Source: Yersinia massiliensis
Lineage (GTDB): Bacteria; Pseudomonadota; Gammaproteobacteria; Enterobacterales; Enterobacteriaceae
Direction of reading: 5' to 3'
Length of the DNA stretch: 64,000 bases
Assembly (NCBI RefSeq): GCF_003048255.1
Contig: NZ_CP028487.1
Location: forward strand, 930,001 to 994,000
The position numbers and the translations under genes were made by a program. The notes beneath the pieces are model-generated. The model saw only the letters and a program-made list of their open reading frames with translations. It had not been told where the DNA came from and did not search any database. Position 1 is the stretch's first letter, and each line of letters starts with the position of its first letter. Below, piece after piece: positions 50,640-60,951 of this stretch.

Positions 50640-51738
50640 ATGTTTGAAATAAACCCGGTAAAAAACCGAATTCAGGATCTGTCTGAGCGTACTGCCGTTC
50701 TTAGGGGGTATCTTTGACTATGATGCCAAGAAAGAGCGACTGGAAGAAGTAAACGCCGAGCTAGAACAGCCCGACGTCTGGAATGAACCTGAGCGCGCGC
50801 AAGCGCTGGGTAAAGAGCGTTCTGCACTCGAAGAAATCGTCACCACCATTGATCAATTGGATCAAGGCATGGAAGACGTGACAGGCTTGCTAGAATTGGC
50901 GATTGAAGCTGACGACGAAGAGACGTTTAACGAAGCTGTTGCTGAGTTAGATATCCTTGATGGCAAGCTGGGCCAGCTTGAATTCCGCCGTATGTTCTCT
51001 GGTGAATACGATAGCGCCAACTGCTATCTGGATCTGCAAGCCGGTTCAGGTGGTACTGAAGCTCAGGATTGGTGCAGTATGCTACTGCGTATGTATCTGC
51101 GTTGGGCTGAATCCAAGGGTTTCAAAACTGAAATCATTGAAGAGTCGGATGGTGATGTAGCGGGCTTGAAGTCTGCCACCATTAAAATTATTGGTGAGTA
51201 CGCGTTTGGCTGGTTACGTACTGAAACTGGCGTACATCGCCTGGTTCGTAAAAGCCCGTTTGACTCAGGCGGCCGCCGTCATACCTCTTTCAGTTCTGCC
51301 TTTGTCTATCCTGAAGTGGACGACGATATTGATATCGAAATCAATCCGGCAGACTTACGTATTGACGTTTATCGCGCATCTGGCGCGGGTGGTCAGCACG
51401 TCAACAAAACGGAATCTGCGGTACGTATCACCCATATTCCAACCAATATTGTGACTCAATGCCAGAATGACCGTTCTCAGCATAAAAACAAAGATCAAGC
51501 CATGAAGCAGCTGAAAGCGAAGCTGTATGAGTTTGAGATGCAAAAGAAAAATGCTGATAAACAGATTCTGGAAGACAACAAGTCCGATATCGGTTGGGGC
51601 AGCCAGATCCGTTCTTATGTACTGGATGACTCCCGTATCAAAGATTTGCGTACCGGCGTGGAAACACGTAACACGCAAGCGGTATTGGATGGTGATCTGG
51701 ATAGATTCATCGAAGCAAGTTTGAAAGCCGGGTTATAA
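50640..51738 (+). CDS. prfB: Peptide chain release factor 2 with programmed +1 frameshift
   Basis: The gene begins at 50640 with MFEINPVKN and reaches an in-frame TGA at codon 26 (50715-50717), then continues in the +1 frame ([15 protein letters not shown]). The site is CTT-AGG-GGG-TAT-CTT-TGA-C, where AGGGGG acts as an internal Shine-Dalgarno signal. The combined product has 365 residues, as in E. coli. RF2 decodes UGA and UAA; the GGQ motif is in SGAGGQHVN and the codon recognition tripeptide SPF in RKSPFDSGG. The frameshift autoregulates RF2. It is followed by lysS after 9 bases. Confidence 0.98.
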
Positions 51739-51747
51739 GGAACTGAG

Positions 51748-53265
51748 ATGTCAGAGCAAAAAACGCAAGTCGCTGACCAAACGCAAGAACTCAACAGTGA
51801 GTTACAAGCTCGTCGGGAAAAACTGGCTGCGCTGCGGGAGAAGGGTATTGCATTCCCTAATGATTTCCGCCGTGAGCACCTTTCTGACCAGTTGCATGCT
51901 GAGTACGGCAGCAAAGAAAACGAAGAATTAGAAGCGCTGAATATTGAAGTGACCGTTGCTGGTCGAATGATGACTCGCCGTATCATGGGTAAAGCCTCAT
52001 TCGTCACGCTGCAAGATGTCGGTGGTCGTATTCAGTTGTACGTTTCCCGTGATGACCTCCCGGAAGGCGTTTATAACGAAGAATTCAAAAAGTGGGATTT
52101 GGGCGATATTCTGGGTGCACGCGGTAAGTTGTTTAAAACCAAAACCGGTGAGCTGTCTATCCATTGTAGCGAACTGCGTTTGCTGACCAAAGCACTGCGT
52201 CCGCTGCCAGATAAGTTCCACGGTCTGGCCGATCAGGAAACTCGCTACCGTCAACGCTATCTGGATTTGATCGCGAATGACGAATCTCGCCATACCTTCA
52301 AAGTTCGCTCACAAGTGATGTCTGGCATCCGTAGCTTCATGGTGGAAAAAGGCTTCATGGAAGTCGAAACCCCAATGATGCAGGTGATTCCTGGCGGCGC
52401 TTCTGCACGTCCGTTTGTCACGCATCATAATGCGCTGGATATCGATATGTATTTGCGTATCGCGCCAGAACTGTATTTGAAACGTCTGGTGGTGGGTGGT
52501 TTTGAACGCGTGTTTGAAATCAACCGTAACTTCCGTAATGAAGGTGTTTCACCGCGCCATAACCCTGAGTTCACCATGATGGAACTCTATATGGCTTATG
52601 CGGATTACAAAGATCTGATCGTGTTGACCGAAGAGTTGTTCCGCACGTTGACCGAAACTATTCTGGGCAGCAGTGTGGTGCAGTATGGTGAGCAGACGTT
52701 TGATTTTGGTAAGCCGTTCGCCAAATTAACGATGAAAGAAGCCATCTGCAAATATCGCCCTGAAACCAACGTTGCGGATTTGGACGATATGGACAAAGCC
52801 GTGGCGATTGCGGAGTCATTAGGTGTCAAGGTTGAGAAAAGCTGGGGCTTGGGCCGCGTTCAATGCGAGATCTTCGAAGAGACAGCAGAGAGTCATTTGA
52901 TTCAGCCAACCTTCATCACCGAATACCCAGCAGAAGTCTCCCCGTTGGCACGTCGTAACGATGACAATCCATTTATCACTGACCGCTTCGAATTCTTCAT
53001 CGGTGGCCGTGAGATTGGTAATGGCTTCTCTGAGCTCAATGATGCCGAAGACCAAGCGCAGCGTTTCGCTGATCAAGTTAGCGCCAAAGAAGCAGGCGAT
53101 GATGAAGCAATGTTCTTCGATGAAGATTACGTCACCGCATTGGAACATGGCTTGCCACCGACTGCTGGCCTAGGGATTGGTATTGACCGTATGGTGATGT
53201 TGTTCACCAACAGCCATACCATCCGCGACGTTATCTTGTTCCCAGCCATGCGCCCAGTTAAGTAA
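51748..53265 (+). CDS. lysS: Lysyl-tRNA synthetase, class II
   Basis: The 505-residue enzyme charges tRNA-Lys. It has an N-terminal OB-fold anticodon domain and class II motifs: motif 2 RNFRNEG and motif 3 [13 protein letters not shown]. The usual length is 505 in E. coli. It follows prfB closely and probably shares its transcript. Confidence 0.98.
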   Translation: MSEQKTQVADQTQELNSELQARREKLAALREKGIAFPNDFRREHLSDQLHAEYGSKENEELEALNIEVTVAGRMMTRRIMGKASFVTLQDVGGRIQLYVSRDDLPEGVYNEEFKKWDLGDILGARGKLFKTKTGELSIHCSELRLLTKALRPLPDKFHGLADQETRYRQRYLDLIANDESRHTFKVRSQVMSGIRSFMVEKGFMEVETPMMQVIPGGASARPFVTHHNALDIDMYLRIAPELYLKRLVVGGFERVFEINRNFRNEGVSPRHNPEFTMMELYMAYADYKDLIVLTEELFRTLTETILGSSVVQYGEQTFDFGKPFAKLTMKEAICKYRPETNVADLDDMDKAVAIAESLGVKVEKSWGLGRVQCEIFEETAESHLIQPTFITEYPAEVSPLARRNDDNPFITDRFEFFIGGREIGNGFSELNDAEDQAQRFADQVSAKEAGDDEAMFFDEDYVTALEHGLPPTAGLGIGIDRMVMLFTNSHTIRDVILFPAMRPVK

Positions 53266-53298
53266 GCGACATTGGTTAGTGGTACAACAATGAGTATT

Positions 53299-53321
53299 AG
53301 GGCGCTACGGCGCCCTTTTTA
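53299..53321 (+). terminator. lysS terminator
   Basis: A 7-bp stem (53299-53305 with 53110-offset partner 53110 excluded; the partner is 53110+200, that is 53310-53316) with a TACG tetraloop is followed by TTTT. Confidence 0.88.
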
Positions 53322-53453
53322 CTGAGCGTCATGGTTGCCTCAAAACAGCAGCATCTCAATTTATTTATCTAATCGCTTAAAATACCGGCGCTTAGATAGT
53401 ATCTTCGCTTGCCCACGTCAAAGAACCGGTTATAATGCAAGCCGCACACCGAT

Positions 53454-53527
53454 GCGGGTGTAGTTCAATGGTAGAACGAGAGCTTCCCAAGCTCTATACG
53501 AGGGTTCGATTCCCTTCACCCGCTCCA
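53454..53527 (+). tRNA. glyU: tRNA-Gly, anticodon CCC
   Basis: The 74-base sequence folds as a cloverleaf: acceptor GCGGGTG with CACCCGC, D-arm with GTTCAATGGTAGAAC, anticodon loop TTCCCAA (anticodon CCC), T-arm GGGTTCGATTCCC and an encoded CCA end. It differs from the E. coli glyU sequence at a pair in the acceptor stem. Glycine tRNA genes are common integration sites, and the following sequence appears accessory. Confidence 0.97.
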
Positions 53528-53839
53528 AACTAACGCCTCATAGCATCTCCCAAAGTACATCAAACCTAGTAAGTCAGTCTCTCTCAAGCTAATTGAACTA
53601 TTCCTATATACGCATTCGTCTATTGAAATCTGCAAATAATAGTGGAGACCTCTGACGCTATCACTGAGAGTGGTATCAGTGATATCTAATGAGATGTATT
53701 GCCGCGGATTTTTGAGATAATCATAAAGTTGATTTTGAGATAATCTACAAATAATAATATGTTAACATATTGGCTATAAAGTATTTTTTAATCTATTTTT
53801 AAGATAATCATATTTAAAAATTTGAGATAATCTAATTAT
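53528..53839. promoter_or_regulatory. Fic upstream region with repeats and palindromes
   Basis: This AT-rich gap has three structures. A 9-bp inverted repeat lies at 53659-53667 and 53676-53684 (TATCACTGA/TCAGTGATA). A perfect 16-bp palindrome AATATGTTAACATATT is at 53756-53771. Four copies of TTTGAGATAATC lie on either side of it, described separately. The third has A for G at position 4. Confidence 0.8.
53711..53832 (+). repeat. Four direct repeats (GAGATAATC) before the fic gene
   Basis: TTTGAGATAATC occurs at 53711-53722, 53734-53745 and 53821-53832, with a one-base variant at 53798-53809. They form two pairs, each with 23-base spacing, close to two helical turns, with 64 bases between pairs. 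The last ends seven bases before the fic start. The regular spacing suggests cooperative binding of a regulator, perhaps the Fic protein's own winged helix. Confidence 0.85.
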
Positions 53840-54982
53840 ATGCCTAACTTTAATCACTATGATTTAGTACTGTTAAACCCTAGCTTCGACTCGCCACTGG
53901 TTGATGCGTTGACCGAGCTTGAGTTACTGAGACACCTGCGCATTGAAACCGCCGTGCATCCTCTGTTATTTGCCCAACTAAAAAGTATTTTTCATATGCT
54001 AGAAAGCTTGGGATCAGCAAGAATCGAAGGTAACCATACAACGTTAGCCGATTACGTTGAAAGTAAAGTTGAAGGGGCTGAGGACTCCACGGATCAATTG
54101 AAAGAGATTGGTAACATTGAACATGCCATGAACTTTATTGACGAGCATCTGCATGCTGGTGGAGATATCACGGAGTATTTTGTCCGAGAACTGCATGCCA
54201 TGACGGTAAATGGGCTTGAGCGGGAAGGGGATAAAACGCCGGGTGCCTATCGTAGTCACGGGGTGAGTATTGCTCAATCAACTCATTTGCCGCCTGAATT
54301 CATCCATGTTCCGACTTATATGCAGGAATTGGTCGAGTTTATGAATCGCGCAGACGCGCCAAAATATGATCTGATGAAAGTGGCTCTCGCACATCACCGT
54401 TTTGGCTGGATTCATCCATTTGGTAATGGCAATGGTAGAACGGTTCGCCTGCTGACTTATTCTTTGCTAATTAAGTACGGCTTTAATGTGAAAACCAGTG
54501 GGCGGGTGTTAAACCCAACAGCGGTTTTTTGTAATGATCGTGAGCGCTATTACTCGATGCTGGCTGAAGCGGATACGGGTGCTGTTGAGGGGCTAGAGCA
54601 ATGGTGCCTATATGTTCTTACCGGTATATCGGCGGAGTTAAAGAAAGTCGATAAGCTCTCGAATTATCACTTTTTAAACTCAAAAATTCTTTATCCCGCG
54701 CTCGAGTATTCCAAAGGACGGGGTGTAATCAATGAGGCGGAATCTAAAATTCTTAAGCGAACCTTTAGCCAAGGGGCGGTAAAAGCTAATGATTTAAAAG
54801 AGGTTTTGCCGGGATTGAAGTCGGCTCAAATTACCTATCAGATTGGTAAGTTAGTTGATCGTGGCCTTTTACAACCAGTTGAAGTGGGATCACGAATTTA
54901 TACCGCCGGTTTTTCGAAATCAGATCTGATGCGTGGTGTCATTCATGCTTTGCGAAAAGAGGGGTTTATTCCCGATTTTTGA
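53840..54982 (+). CDS. Stand-alone Fic protein with C-terminal winged helix
   Basis: The 380-residue protein has a Fic_N region with the inhibitory-helix motif SARIEG (residues 59-64), a Fic domain and a C-terminal winged-helix region (about 300-380). The Fic motif is [12 protein letters not shown] (192-203). The usual Asp or Glu before GNGR is Asn196, which may affect metal binding. Fic enzymes transfer AMP or related groups from nucleotides to target proteins; an N-terminal inhibitory helix keeps class II members quiet. No antitoxin gene is beside it. The four repeats in the promoter suggest autoregulation by the winged helix. It follows the tRNA gene and its upstream sequence is AT-rich, suggesting transfer. 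I cannot name the target. Confidence 0.9.
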   Translation: MPNFNHYDLVLLNPSFDSPLVDALTELELLRHLRIETAVHPLLFAQLKSIFHMLESLGSARIEGNHTTLADYVESKVEGAEDSTDQLKEIGNIEHAMNFIDEHLHAGGDITEYFVRELHAMTVNGLEREGDKTPGAYRSHGVSIAQSTHLPPEFIHVPTYMQELVEFMNRADAPKYDLMKVALAHHRFGWIHPFGNGNGRTVRLLTYSLLIKYGFNVKTSGRVLNPTAVFCNDRERYYSMLAEADTGAVEGLEQWCLYVLTGISAELKKVDKLSNYHFLNSKILYPALEYSKGRGVINEAESKILKRTFSQGAVKANDLKEVLPGLKSAQITYQIGKLVDRGLLQPVEVGSRIYTAGFSKSDLMRGVIHALRKEGFIPDF

Positions 54983-55119
54983 TAGTCAGTGCATCAGAGG
55001 AACAGTATCACAATGATTATTGTGCTTTATGATGCTGGGATGCGCCCGCTTCTGCGCCGATGATCGATGCACTGCGTTTTTCGCAATAGAAATCAGCGAT
55101 ACCATACCGATACCGCTGA

Positions 55120-55998
<879 letters not shown>

Positions 55999-56194
55999 CT
56001 ATTAACCAAGAAAATTATAATGCAACGTGGTTTATTCGATTAGATGGGGTAATTAGCTAGGGCTTATTAGTTATGTTCATTAATTTTAGGGGACTGACGG
56101 CCGGTTTTTTGCCATAAACGCCCCTTTCTAGAGCAATTGTGAGTCAAAAAAATTGGGCGCAGGTCGATGAAGACGTGCACGGGAAAGTTAATCT

Positions 56195-56887
56195 CTATTG
56201 CGGCGACACGGCTTTGCATTTTCTAAAAATAAGATACCAAAGCAAAAACCGTGTCATTAATGAAAATAAAACAATAATGGATAAGTAGCGTAAATAAAAA
56301 AGAAGGGCGGACTCGTCGTAGTCGAAAAAGGAGAAATCAACCTTCACCAACAAATAGTCGAGATAGTCCTGATTCAGCAACCCGTACAATCCCAGAAGTG
56401 CAATTATCGAAAAAACCCCCGGCATAATGACATTGGCAAAGTGTGAGTTGCTGGTGATTTTCAAGACCTGACAGGAAAACGTTGCCAGCATTTTCCAGTG
56501 CAACCCAATATGTAGCGCCAGAATGATCATTCCCCAGTGGACCGATGTCATGTGCACTTTTCTAACCCAGGTCGCTGGGTTATGGAACGGCAGGTCCAGA
56601 AGGATATGTCGGGACAGCATCATGCCAGAGATAATAGCCGTTAGGATGACAACGAATGTCACTACATTTATGACTCGGTTAACTCTCCGCATCGTTAAAG
56701 GGAGCTTAGGCGATAATGACCACAAGCGATGCCTGTTGAGGTATAAATGCAAAATAATGAGCAGGGTAAAGAGAATACCAGCCCATTCATGCACAATTTC
56801 ACTGTGAAAATGAAACCCCATCAGTATGAGCAGAAGTAACGTCATCAGCGCATCCAGCATGACCTGGAAAATATAAATTTTCTTCAT
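56195..56887 (-). CDS. His-rich membrane protein, DUF4405/cytochrome b-like
   Basis: The 230-residue protein has about six membrane segments and several paired histidines: FHFHSEIVHEWAG, ILHLYLNRHR, HMTSVHWGMI and ALHIGLHW. Such histidines within or at the ends of helices suggest heme binding, as in cytochrome b561-like proteins. It is encoded 9 bases downstream of the exported flavodoxin and is surely co-transcribed. I infer that it passes electrons between the membrane pool and the flavodoxin. It is not a characterised family in my knowledge. Confidence 0.8.
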   Translation of the reverse strand: MKKIYIFQVMLDALMTLLLLILMGFHFHSEIVHEWAGILFTLLIILHLYLNRHRLWSLSPKLPLTMRRVNRVINVVTFVVILTAIISGMMLSRHILLDLPFHNPATWVRKVHMTSVHWGMIILALHIGLHWKMLATFSCQVLKITSNSHFANVIMPGVFSIIALLGLYGLLNQDYLDYLLVKVDFSFFDYDESALLFYLRYLSIIVLFSLMTRFLLWYLIFRKCKAVSPQ

Positions 56888-56896
56888 GTCGATTGA

Positions 56897-57553
56897 TTAA
56901 CGCTGGGGCTGGACTTGCTTTACCCATTGCTCAACTTGTGTGGGGACGTCTGGATCTGAAATATCGTTGCGCGAGATCGAGAGTGCACGAGTGATTAATT
57001 CGGCTTTTGGCTGCATACGGGAAATTTCTTGGAGGGAGTCGGCTAACCGGCTACCACCATGAGTGGTAAAGGGAATGACCGTTTTACCGGCAAAGTCATT
57101 TTGCTCAAAGAGGCTATATATCACCATTGGCATGGTGTACCACCAGATAGGATAGCCGACGTAAATGGTGTCGTAATTGCTCAGGTCGGGGAGCGGCGTT
57201 TTTAGCGAGGGTCTGGCGTTAGTTTGCTGCTCCTTTTCGGCAACGCGTAACAGTGCATCATGCTGGCGAGGGTAGGGGGTCGCGGTTTCAATACGAAACA
57301 AATCGCCCTGCGTCTGCTTCTGAATCATCTGCGCAAGAAACTGAGTGCTGCCGGTCTCTGGGGTATTTTTTTGTAATACGCTGGCCCCGGAAAAGCCATC
57401 CACGGCATCAGCTTTCATTTCCTCTGGCTGTGAAAAATAGATAATCAGCGTGCGGGACTGCGCGGATGAATTATCTGATGCGAAAGCGGTCTGTCCCATA
57501 AAACCCATGACAATCATCGCCAGAAACCCGCTAAGTATTTTTATCATTCTCAC
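56897..57553 (-). CDS. Exported flavodoxin-like protein
   Basis: The 218-residue protein has a signal peptide (residues 3-26: hydrophobic FLAMIVMGFMG, then TAFASD), followed by a flavodoxin_4-like domain: TLIIYFSQPEE at the start, GSTQFLAQMIQ, and the FMN contact loop GYPIWWYTMPMVIYS. An insert of about 25 residues separates the first strand from the usual phosphate loop. The start is a GTG at 57553 with AAGGAA seven bases before it; an ATG at 57547 is the alternative. Flavodoxins are usually cytosolic, so the signal peptide is unusual. It is first in a two-gene operon with the His-rich membrane protein. Confidence 0.85.
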   Translation of the reverse strand: MRMIKILSGFLAMIVMGFMGQTAFASDNSSAQSRTLIIYFSQPEEMKADAVDGFSGASVLQKNTPETGSTQFLAQMIQKQTQGDLFRIETATPYPRQHDALLRVAEKEQQTNARPSLKTPLPDLSNYDTIYVGYPIWWYTMPMVIYSLFEQNDFAGKTVIPFTTHGGSRLADSLQEISRMQPKAELITRALSISRNDISDPDVPTQVEQWVKQVQPQR

Positions 57554-57632
57554 TGTTTTATTCCTTCAATCAGCAGTGGTTAGTCTTAGAAGTGATTCTA
57601 GCGAAGACAACCTGACAACAGACTGACGGTTC

Positions 57633-57650
57633 TCTGACAAGTTTGTCAGA
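57633..57650. promoter_or_regulatory. Perfect palindrome upstream of the flavodoxin operon
   Basis: TCTGACAA (57633-57640), GT, then TTGTCAGA (57643-57650) is a perfect 8-2-8 inverted repeat, 80 bases before the flavodoxin start. A further half site CTGACAA occurs at 57612-57618. No regulator gene is adjacent. Confidence 0.65.
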
Positions 57651-57840
57651 CGGTGTAGAGAATGGACTGCCAAATTGTGTCTTTGAAATCACTCTTTCTG
57701 TTCGGTTGGTGTCTGGCTGAATTGGCAGAAAAGTGTGACTTAGAAAGTGAAGGTGGGTGACAAATGCCACCCAAGTGGTTTTTTTCTGTTGTCTTAAGGA
57801 GGTCAATAGGTGCAGACCTTTAGTTGATCGATGAGTGTAT

Positions 57841-58677
57841 TTAGCGGCGAATAAACGCCAAAATGTCTTTGTTTATCACATCCGCGTGTGTGGTATGCAT
57901 CCCGTGTGGATAGCCAGGATAAATCTTGAGGGTACTGTCTTTGATCAGCTTGTCCTGCAAAATGGCCGCGTTCTTATAGGGAACAACCTGATCGTCATCA
58001 CCTTGTAGAATCAGTGTTGGCACGGTGAACGCTTTTAAATCCTCTGTTTGATCTGTTTCAGATAAGGCCTTGATCCCGTCATACTGCGCTTTTGCACTTC
58101 CCGCCATACCCTGACGCCACCAATTCTGAATTGTCCCTTGCGAAGTCTCTGCGCCTGGGCGGTTAAAGCCGTAGAATGGACCCGAGGGGATATCGAGATA
58201 GAATTGCGCCCGATTCACAGCGATGCCTTGACGAAACTGGTCAAAAACCTCAATGGGTGTGCCGTTTGGGTTACTTGCCGTTTTTAGCATCAAAGGGGGC
58301 ACTGAACTGATCAACACCGCTTTTGCCACACGGCCCTGAGGCTGACCATATTTCGCAACATACCGAGCAACTTGTCCCCCGCCGGTAGAATGTCCAATAT
58401 GCACCACATTCTTGAGATCCAGATGCTCGACGACAGCAGAGACGTCCGCAGCATAATGGTCCATGTCGTGCCCATCGCTGATTTGGCTTGAGCGGCCATG
58501 ACCACGGCGGTCAGAAGCGATGACGCGAAAACCTTCTGACAGGAAAAACAACATTTGCGTGTCCCAATCATCGGCGCTTAGCGGCCAACCGTGGTGGAAG
58601 AACACAGGCTGCGCGTCTTTTGGGCCCCAATCTTTATAGAAGATACTAACGTTATCCGTTGTGGTGACAAATGACAT
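57841..58677 (-). CDS. Alpha/beta hydrolase, chloroperoxidase/esterase type
   Basis: The 278-residue protein belongs to the cofactor-free haloperoxidase and arylesterase group of alpha/beta hydrolases. The nucleophile is Ser97 in GHSTGG, the Asp cluster at residues 227-229 and His258 in PGYPHGM complete the triad, and the oxyanion region is HHGWPLS. Similar enzymes hydrolyse esters; perhydrolysis is a laboratory activity. It is 287 bases from the flavodoxin on the same strand and likely a separate transcript. Confidence 0.9.
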   Translation of the reverse strand: MSFVTTTDNVSIFYKDWGPKDAQPVFFHHGWPLSADDWDTQMLFFLSEGFRVIASDRRGHGRSSQISDGHDMDHYAADVSAVVEHLDLKNVVHIGHSTGGGQVARYVAKYGQPQGRVAKAVLISSVPPLMLKTASNPNGTPIEVFDQFRQGIAVNRAQFYLDIPSGPFYGFNRPGAETSQGTIQNWWRQGMAGSAKAQYDGIKALSETDQTEDLKAFTVPTLILQGDDDQVVPYKNAAILQDKLIKDSTLKIYPGYPHGMHTTHADVINKDILAFIRR

Positions 58678-59076
58678 GATTTAACCCTCAGTGTGAGATT
58701 GAAAAACATTGACAATCAGTCGTTTAAAGGTAAGGAAAGATGATTTTTCAGCAGTAAGTTCTATTGGGAAGCCTAAAGTTAGGTTTTAATTGCTGATTCA
58801 AAGTTTAGGTAAGAAAGTGGTGGTTTGCCCGTTTTGGATAGGTGTTTTTAGTGCTTTATCCATTCCTGTATGGCTTGATACACGCAATTTCATCTAGATA
58901 TCTGAGATTGATAACTGCCGAGCGGCGCAGATGATTTTGTGAGGAAGGAAGAGTACTAACCGCGACGAAATAGCCTAAATACCGCAAACCGCTCATCCGA
59001 CGATAAACCAAAATATAGTGAATTCGACGTAATTAACTGTATTCTGTATATATGCCAAATATCTATCGGTATTCCT
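58678..59076. other. Hydrolase-cyclase intergenic region
   Basis: This 399-base gap between divergent genes is AT-rich, with short repeats only (for example CCTAAAGTTAGG at about 58772). It likely holds promoters for both neighbours; TATATAT near 59047 could be a -10 region. No gene is seen. Confidence 0.5.
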
Positions 59077-60321
59077 ATGTTGACTGCTCACTTAGATGCA
59101 TTAAATATTTTGAGTACGCCGATTTGGGTTGTGACTCCCAAAAATCAAGAACTGCTTTTTGCTAACAAGGAAGCCCGAAAAATAGCAGGTGACTGCCAGT
59201 TGCCATTGATGCGTAATGGGCGGTTTTCTGCCCATGCACAGCAACAACTGGATGCTTATCTGCCTGCTTTAGTGGGTGATGATCAGATTGTCGAGATCTG
59301 GACAATTGAGTGCGAGGGAAATGCTTTCCCTTTGAGCTGCCGGTTGTCCCTCGCTCAGTTAGAGACCTATGGTGATGTTATTGTCTTTGAAGGGCTTTAT
59401 ATTTCAGAGAAGGTTCTCACTCAGCCTGGTGTAGGGCAACTTTGCTCAACATCTTATCGCCGTGATGAAATGGGTTTTTATGAGCAATTTTTCAATACTA
59501 ATACCGCCCCCATGCTACTTATTGACCCCTCGAAGGAAGGGCAAATTGTGGATGCTAATCAGGCTGCAATCCGTTTTTATGGTTATTCACGAGATGAGAT
59601 GTGCATGAAGCACACTTGGGAAATTAACACCATGGGAAGGGATGTTTTACCCGTCATGAATGAAGTCGCTAAGCTACCTGGTGGGCATAAGCCACTCAAT
59701 TTCATTCATAAATTAGCTGATGGCAATATTCGCCACGTCCAGACTTATGCTGGTCCAGTCGAGTTAGATGGCATACGGTTAATGCTCTGCATCATTCATG
59801 ACATCACTGAACAAAAACGTCTAGAGCAAGCATTGGAACATGCTGCTTTGCGGGATCCTTTGACGGATCTCGGTAATCGTCGCCAGTTTTTCCCCTTGGT
59901 TGAGCAAGCTCACGCCCAAAGCCAGCGTTATGGTCACCATTTCAGTTTGATTCTATTAGATGTCGACCATTTCAAGTCCATTAATGATCAACTTGGACAT
60001 CACAAAGGGGATGAGGTGTTGATTTTGCTGGCAAGAACCCTTGAGTCCATTATTCGCGAAAGCGATAGTGTTTTCCGTTGGGGAGGTGAGGAATTTGCGA
60101 TTCTTCTGCCGTTAACTAATTTGGAGGGGGCATTACAAGTGGCTGAATCCATCAGAGAAACAATTCAGATGATATGCCAGCCAAATCTGCCGCAACTCAC
60201 GGTCAGTCTCGGTGTTGCGCAACATCAGATAGGCGAAGACACCGATAGTTTGTTCAAACGTATGGATGAGGCTCTCTACCGCGCTAAAGCCTCGGGACGA
60301 AATAGAGTGCTGGCGGCATAA
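59077..60321 (+). CDS. PAS-GGDEF diguanylate cyclase
   Basis: The 414-residue protein has an N-terminal PAS-like region (residues 10-110), a clear PAS domain (135-250) and a C-terminal GGDEF domain with the active motif GGEEF (336-340). The inhibitory I-site RESD (327-330) lies five residues before it, so product inhibition by c-di-GMP is expected. There is no membrane segment, so it is a soluble sensor. It makes c-di-GMP, which usually favours biofilm over motility. The PAS signal is unknown. Confidence 0.92.
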   Translation: MLTAHLDALNILSTPIWVVTPKNQELLFANKEARKIAGDCQLPLMRNGRFSAHAQQQLDAYLPALVGDDQIVEIWTIECEGNAFPLSCRLSLAQLETYGDVIVFEGLYISEKVLTQPGVGQLCSTSYRRDEMGFYEQFFNTNTAPMLLIDPSKEGQIVDANQAAIRFYGYSRDEMCMKHTWEINTMGRDVLPVMNEVAKLPGGHKPLNFIHKLADGNIRHVQTYAGPVELDGIRLMLCIIHDITEQKRLEQALEHAALRDPLTDLGNRRQFFPLVEQAHAQSQRYGHHFSLILLDVDHFKSINDQLGHHKGDEVLILLARTLESIIRESDSVFRWGGEEFAILLPLTNLEGALQVAESIRETIQMICQPNLPQLTVSLGVAQHQIGEDTDSLFKRMDEALYRAKASGRNRVLAA

Positions 60322-60347
60322 TCCAAAATCCAAGTCTTGGCCAATAT

Positions 60348-60818
60348 TTACGGCAGAGGCAAGTGATCAAAGGGTTTCACTTCACGTAGTACAAAGGTTG
60401 TTTGCATCTCTTTAATGCCCGGTAACCGGCGGATCACTGACATGGCAAAAGTGGAAAAACTGTCAAGATCTTCCGCGACGACTTGCAGTAAAAAATCGGC
60501 ATCTCCGGCAACGGCATAGCAGGCTATCACAGGTTTTAGCGCCCCAACTTGCGTTTCAAATAGTTTGGCTTCCTCTTCACTGTGGCTGTCAATTTTCACT
60601 CGGATAAAAGCCAAAATCCCCAAGCCAATTTTACGCCGATCGAGATTCGCCTGATAACCGGTAATCACGCCACTTTCTTCAAGTTGCTTCACGCGTCGCC
60701 AGCAAGGAGACGTTGCCATGCCCACTTTATCGGCTAACTCTTGATTGGTCATGCGGCCAGCACGTTGCAATTGCTTTAATATTTTTATATCTGCCGATGT
60801 AATACATGATGATGACAT
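60348..60818 (-). CDS. Lrp/AsnC-family regulator
   Basis: The 156-residue protein has an N-terminal helix-turn-helix (MTNQELADKVGMATSPCWRR) and a C-terminal AsnC/RAM ligand domain (residues 70-150, with VAGDADFLLQVVAEDLDSF). The family senses amino acids. It is divergent from the DUF2000 gene, with 133 bases between, a common arrangement for a local regulator and its target. The close relation to E. coli YbaO (DecR) is possible. Confidence 0.93.
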   Translation of the reverse strand: MSSSCITSADIKILKQLQRAGRMTNQELADKVGMATSPCWRRVKQLEESGVITGYQANLDRRKIGLGILAFIRVKIDSHSEEEAKLFETQVGALKPVIACYAVAGDADFLLQVVAEDLDSFSTFAMSVIRRLPGIKEMQTTFVLREVKPFDHLPLP

Positions 60819-60951
60819 TTTCTACCTGACTATTATTGATTTTGGGTATGGTCTACCAATATTAGCGGAATGAAACCAATAAAAGAAAGCACTTACCCGC
60901 ACCGGAAAGATATGATCTTTGGCACAGATTCATTCGCAAAAGGGGACTGAT

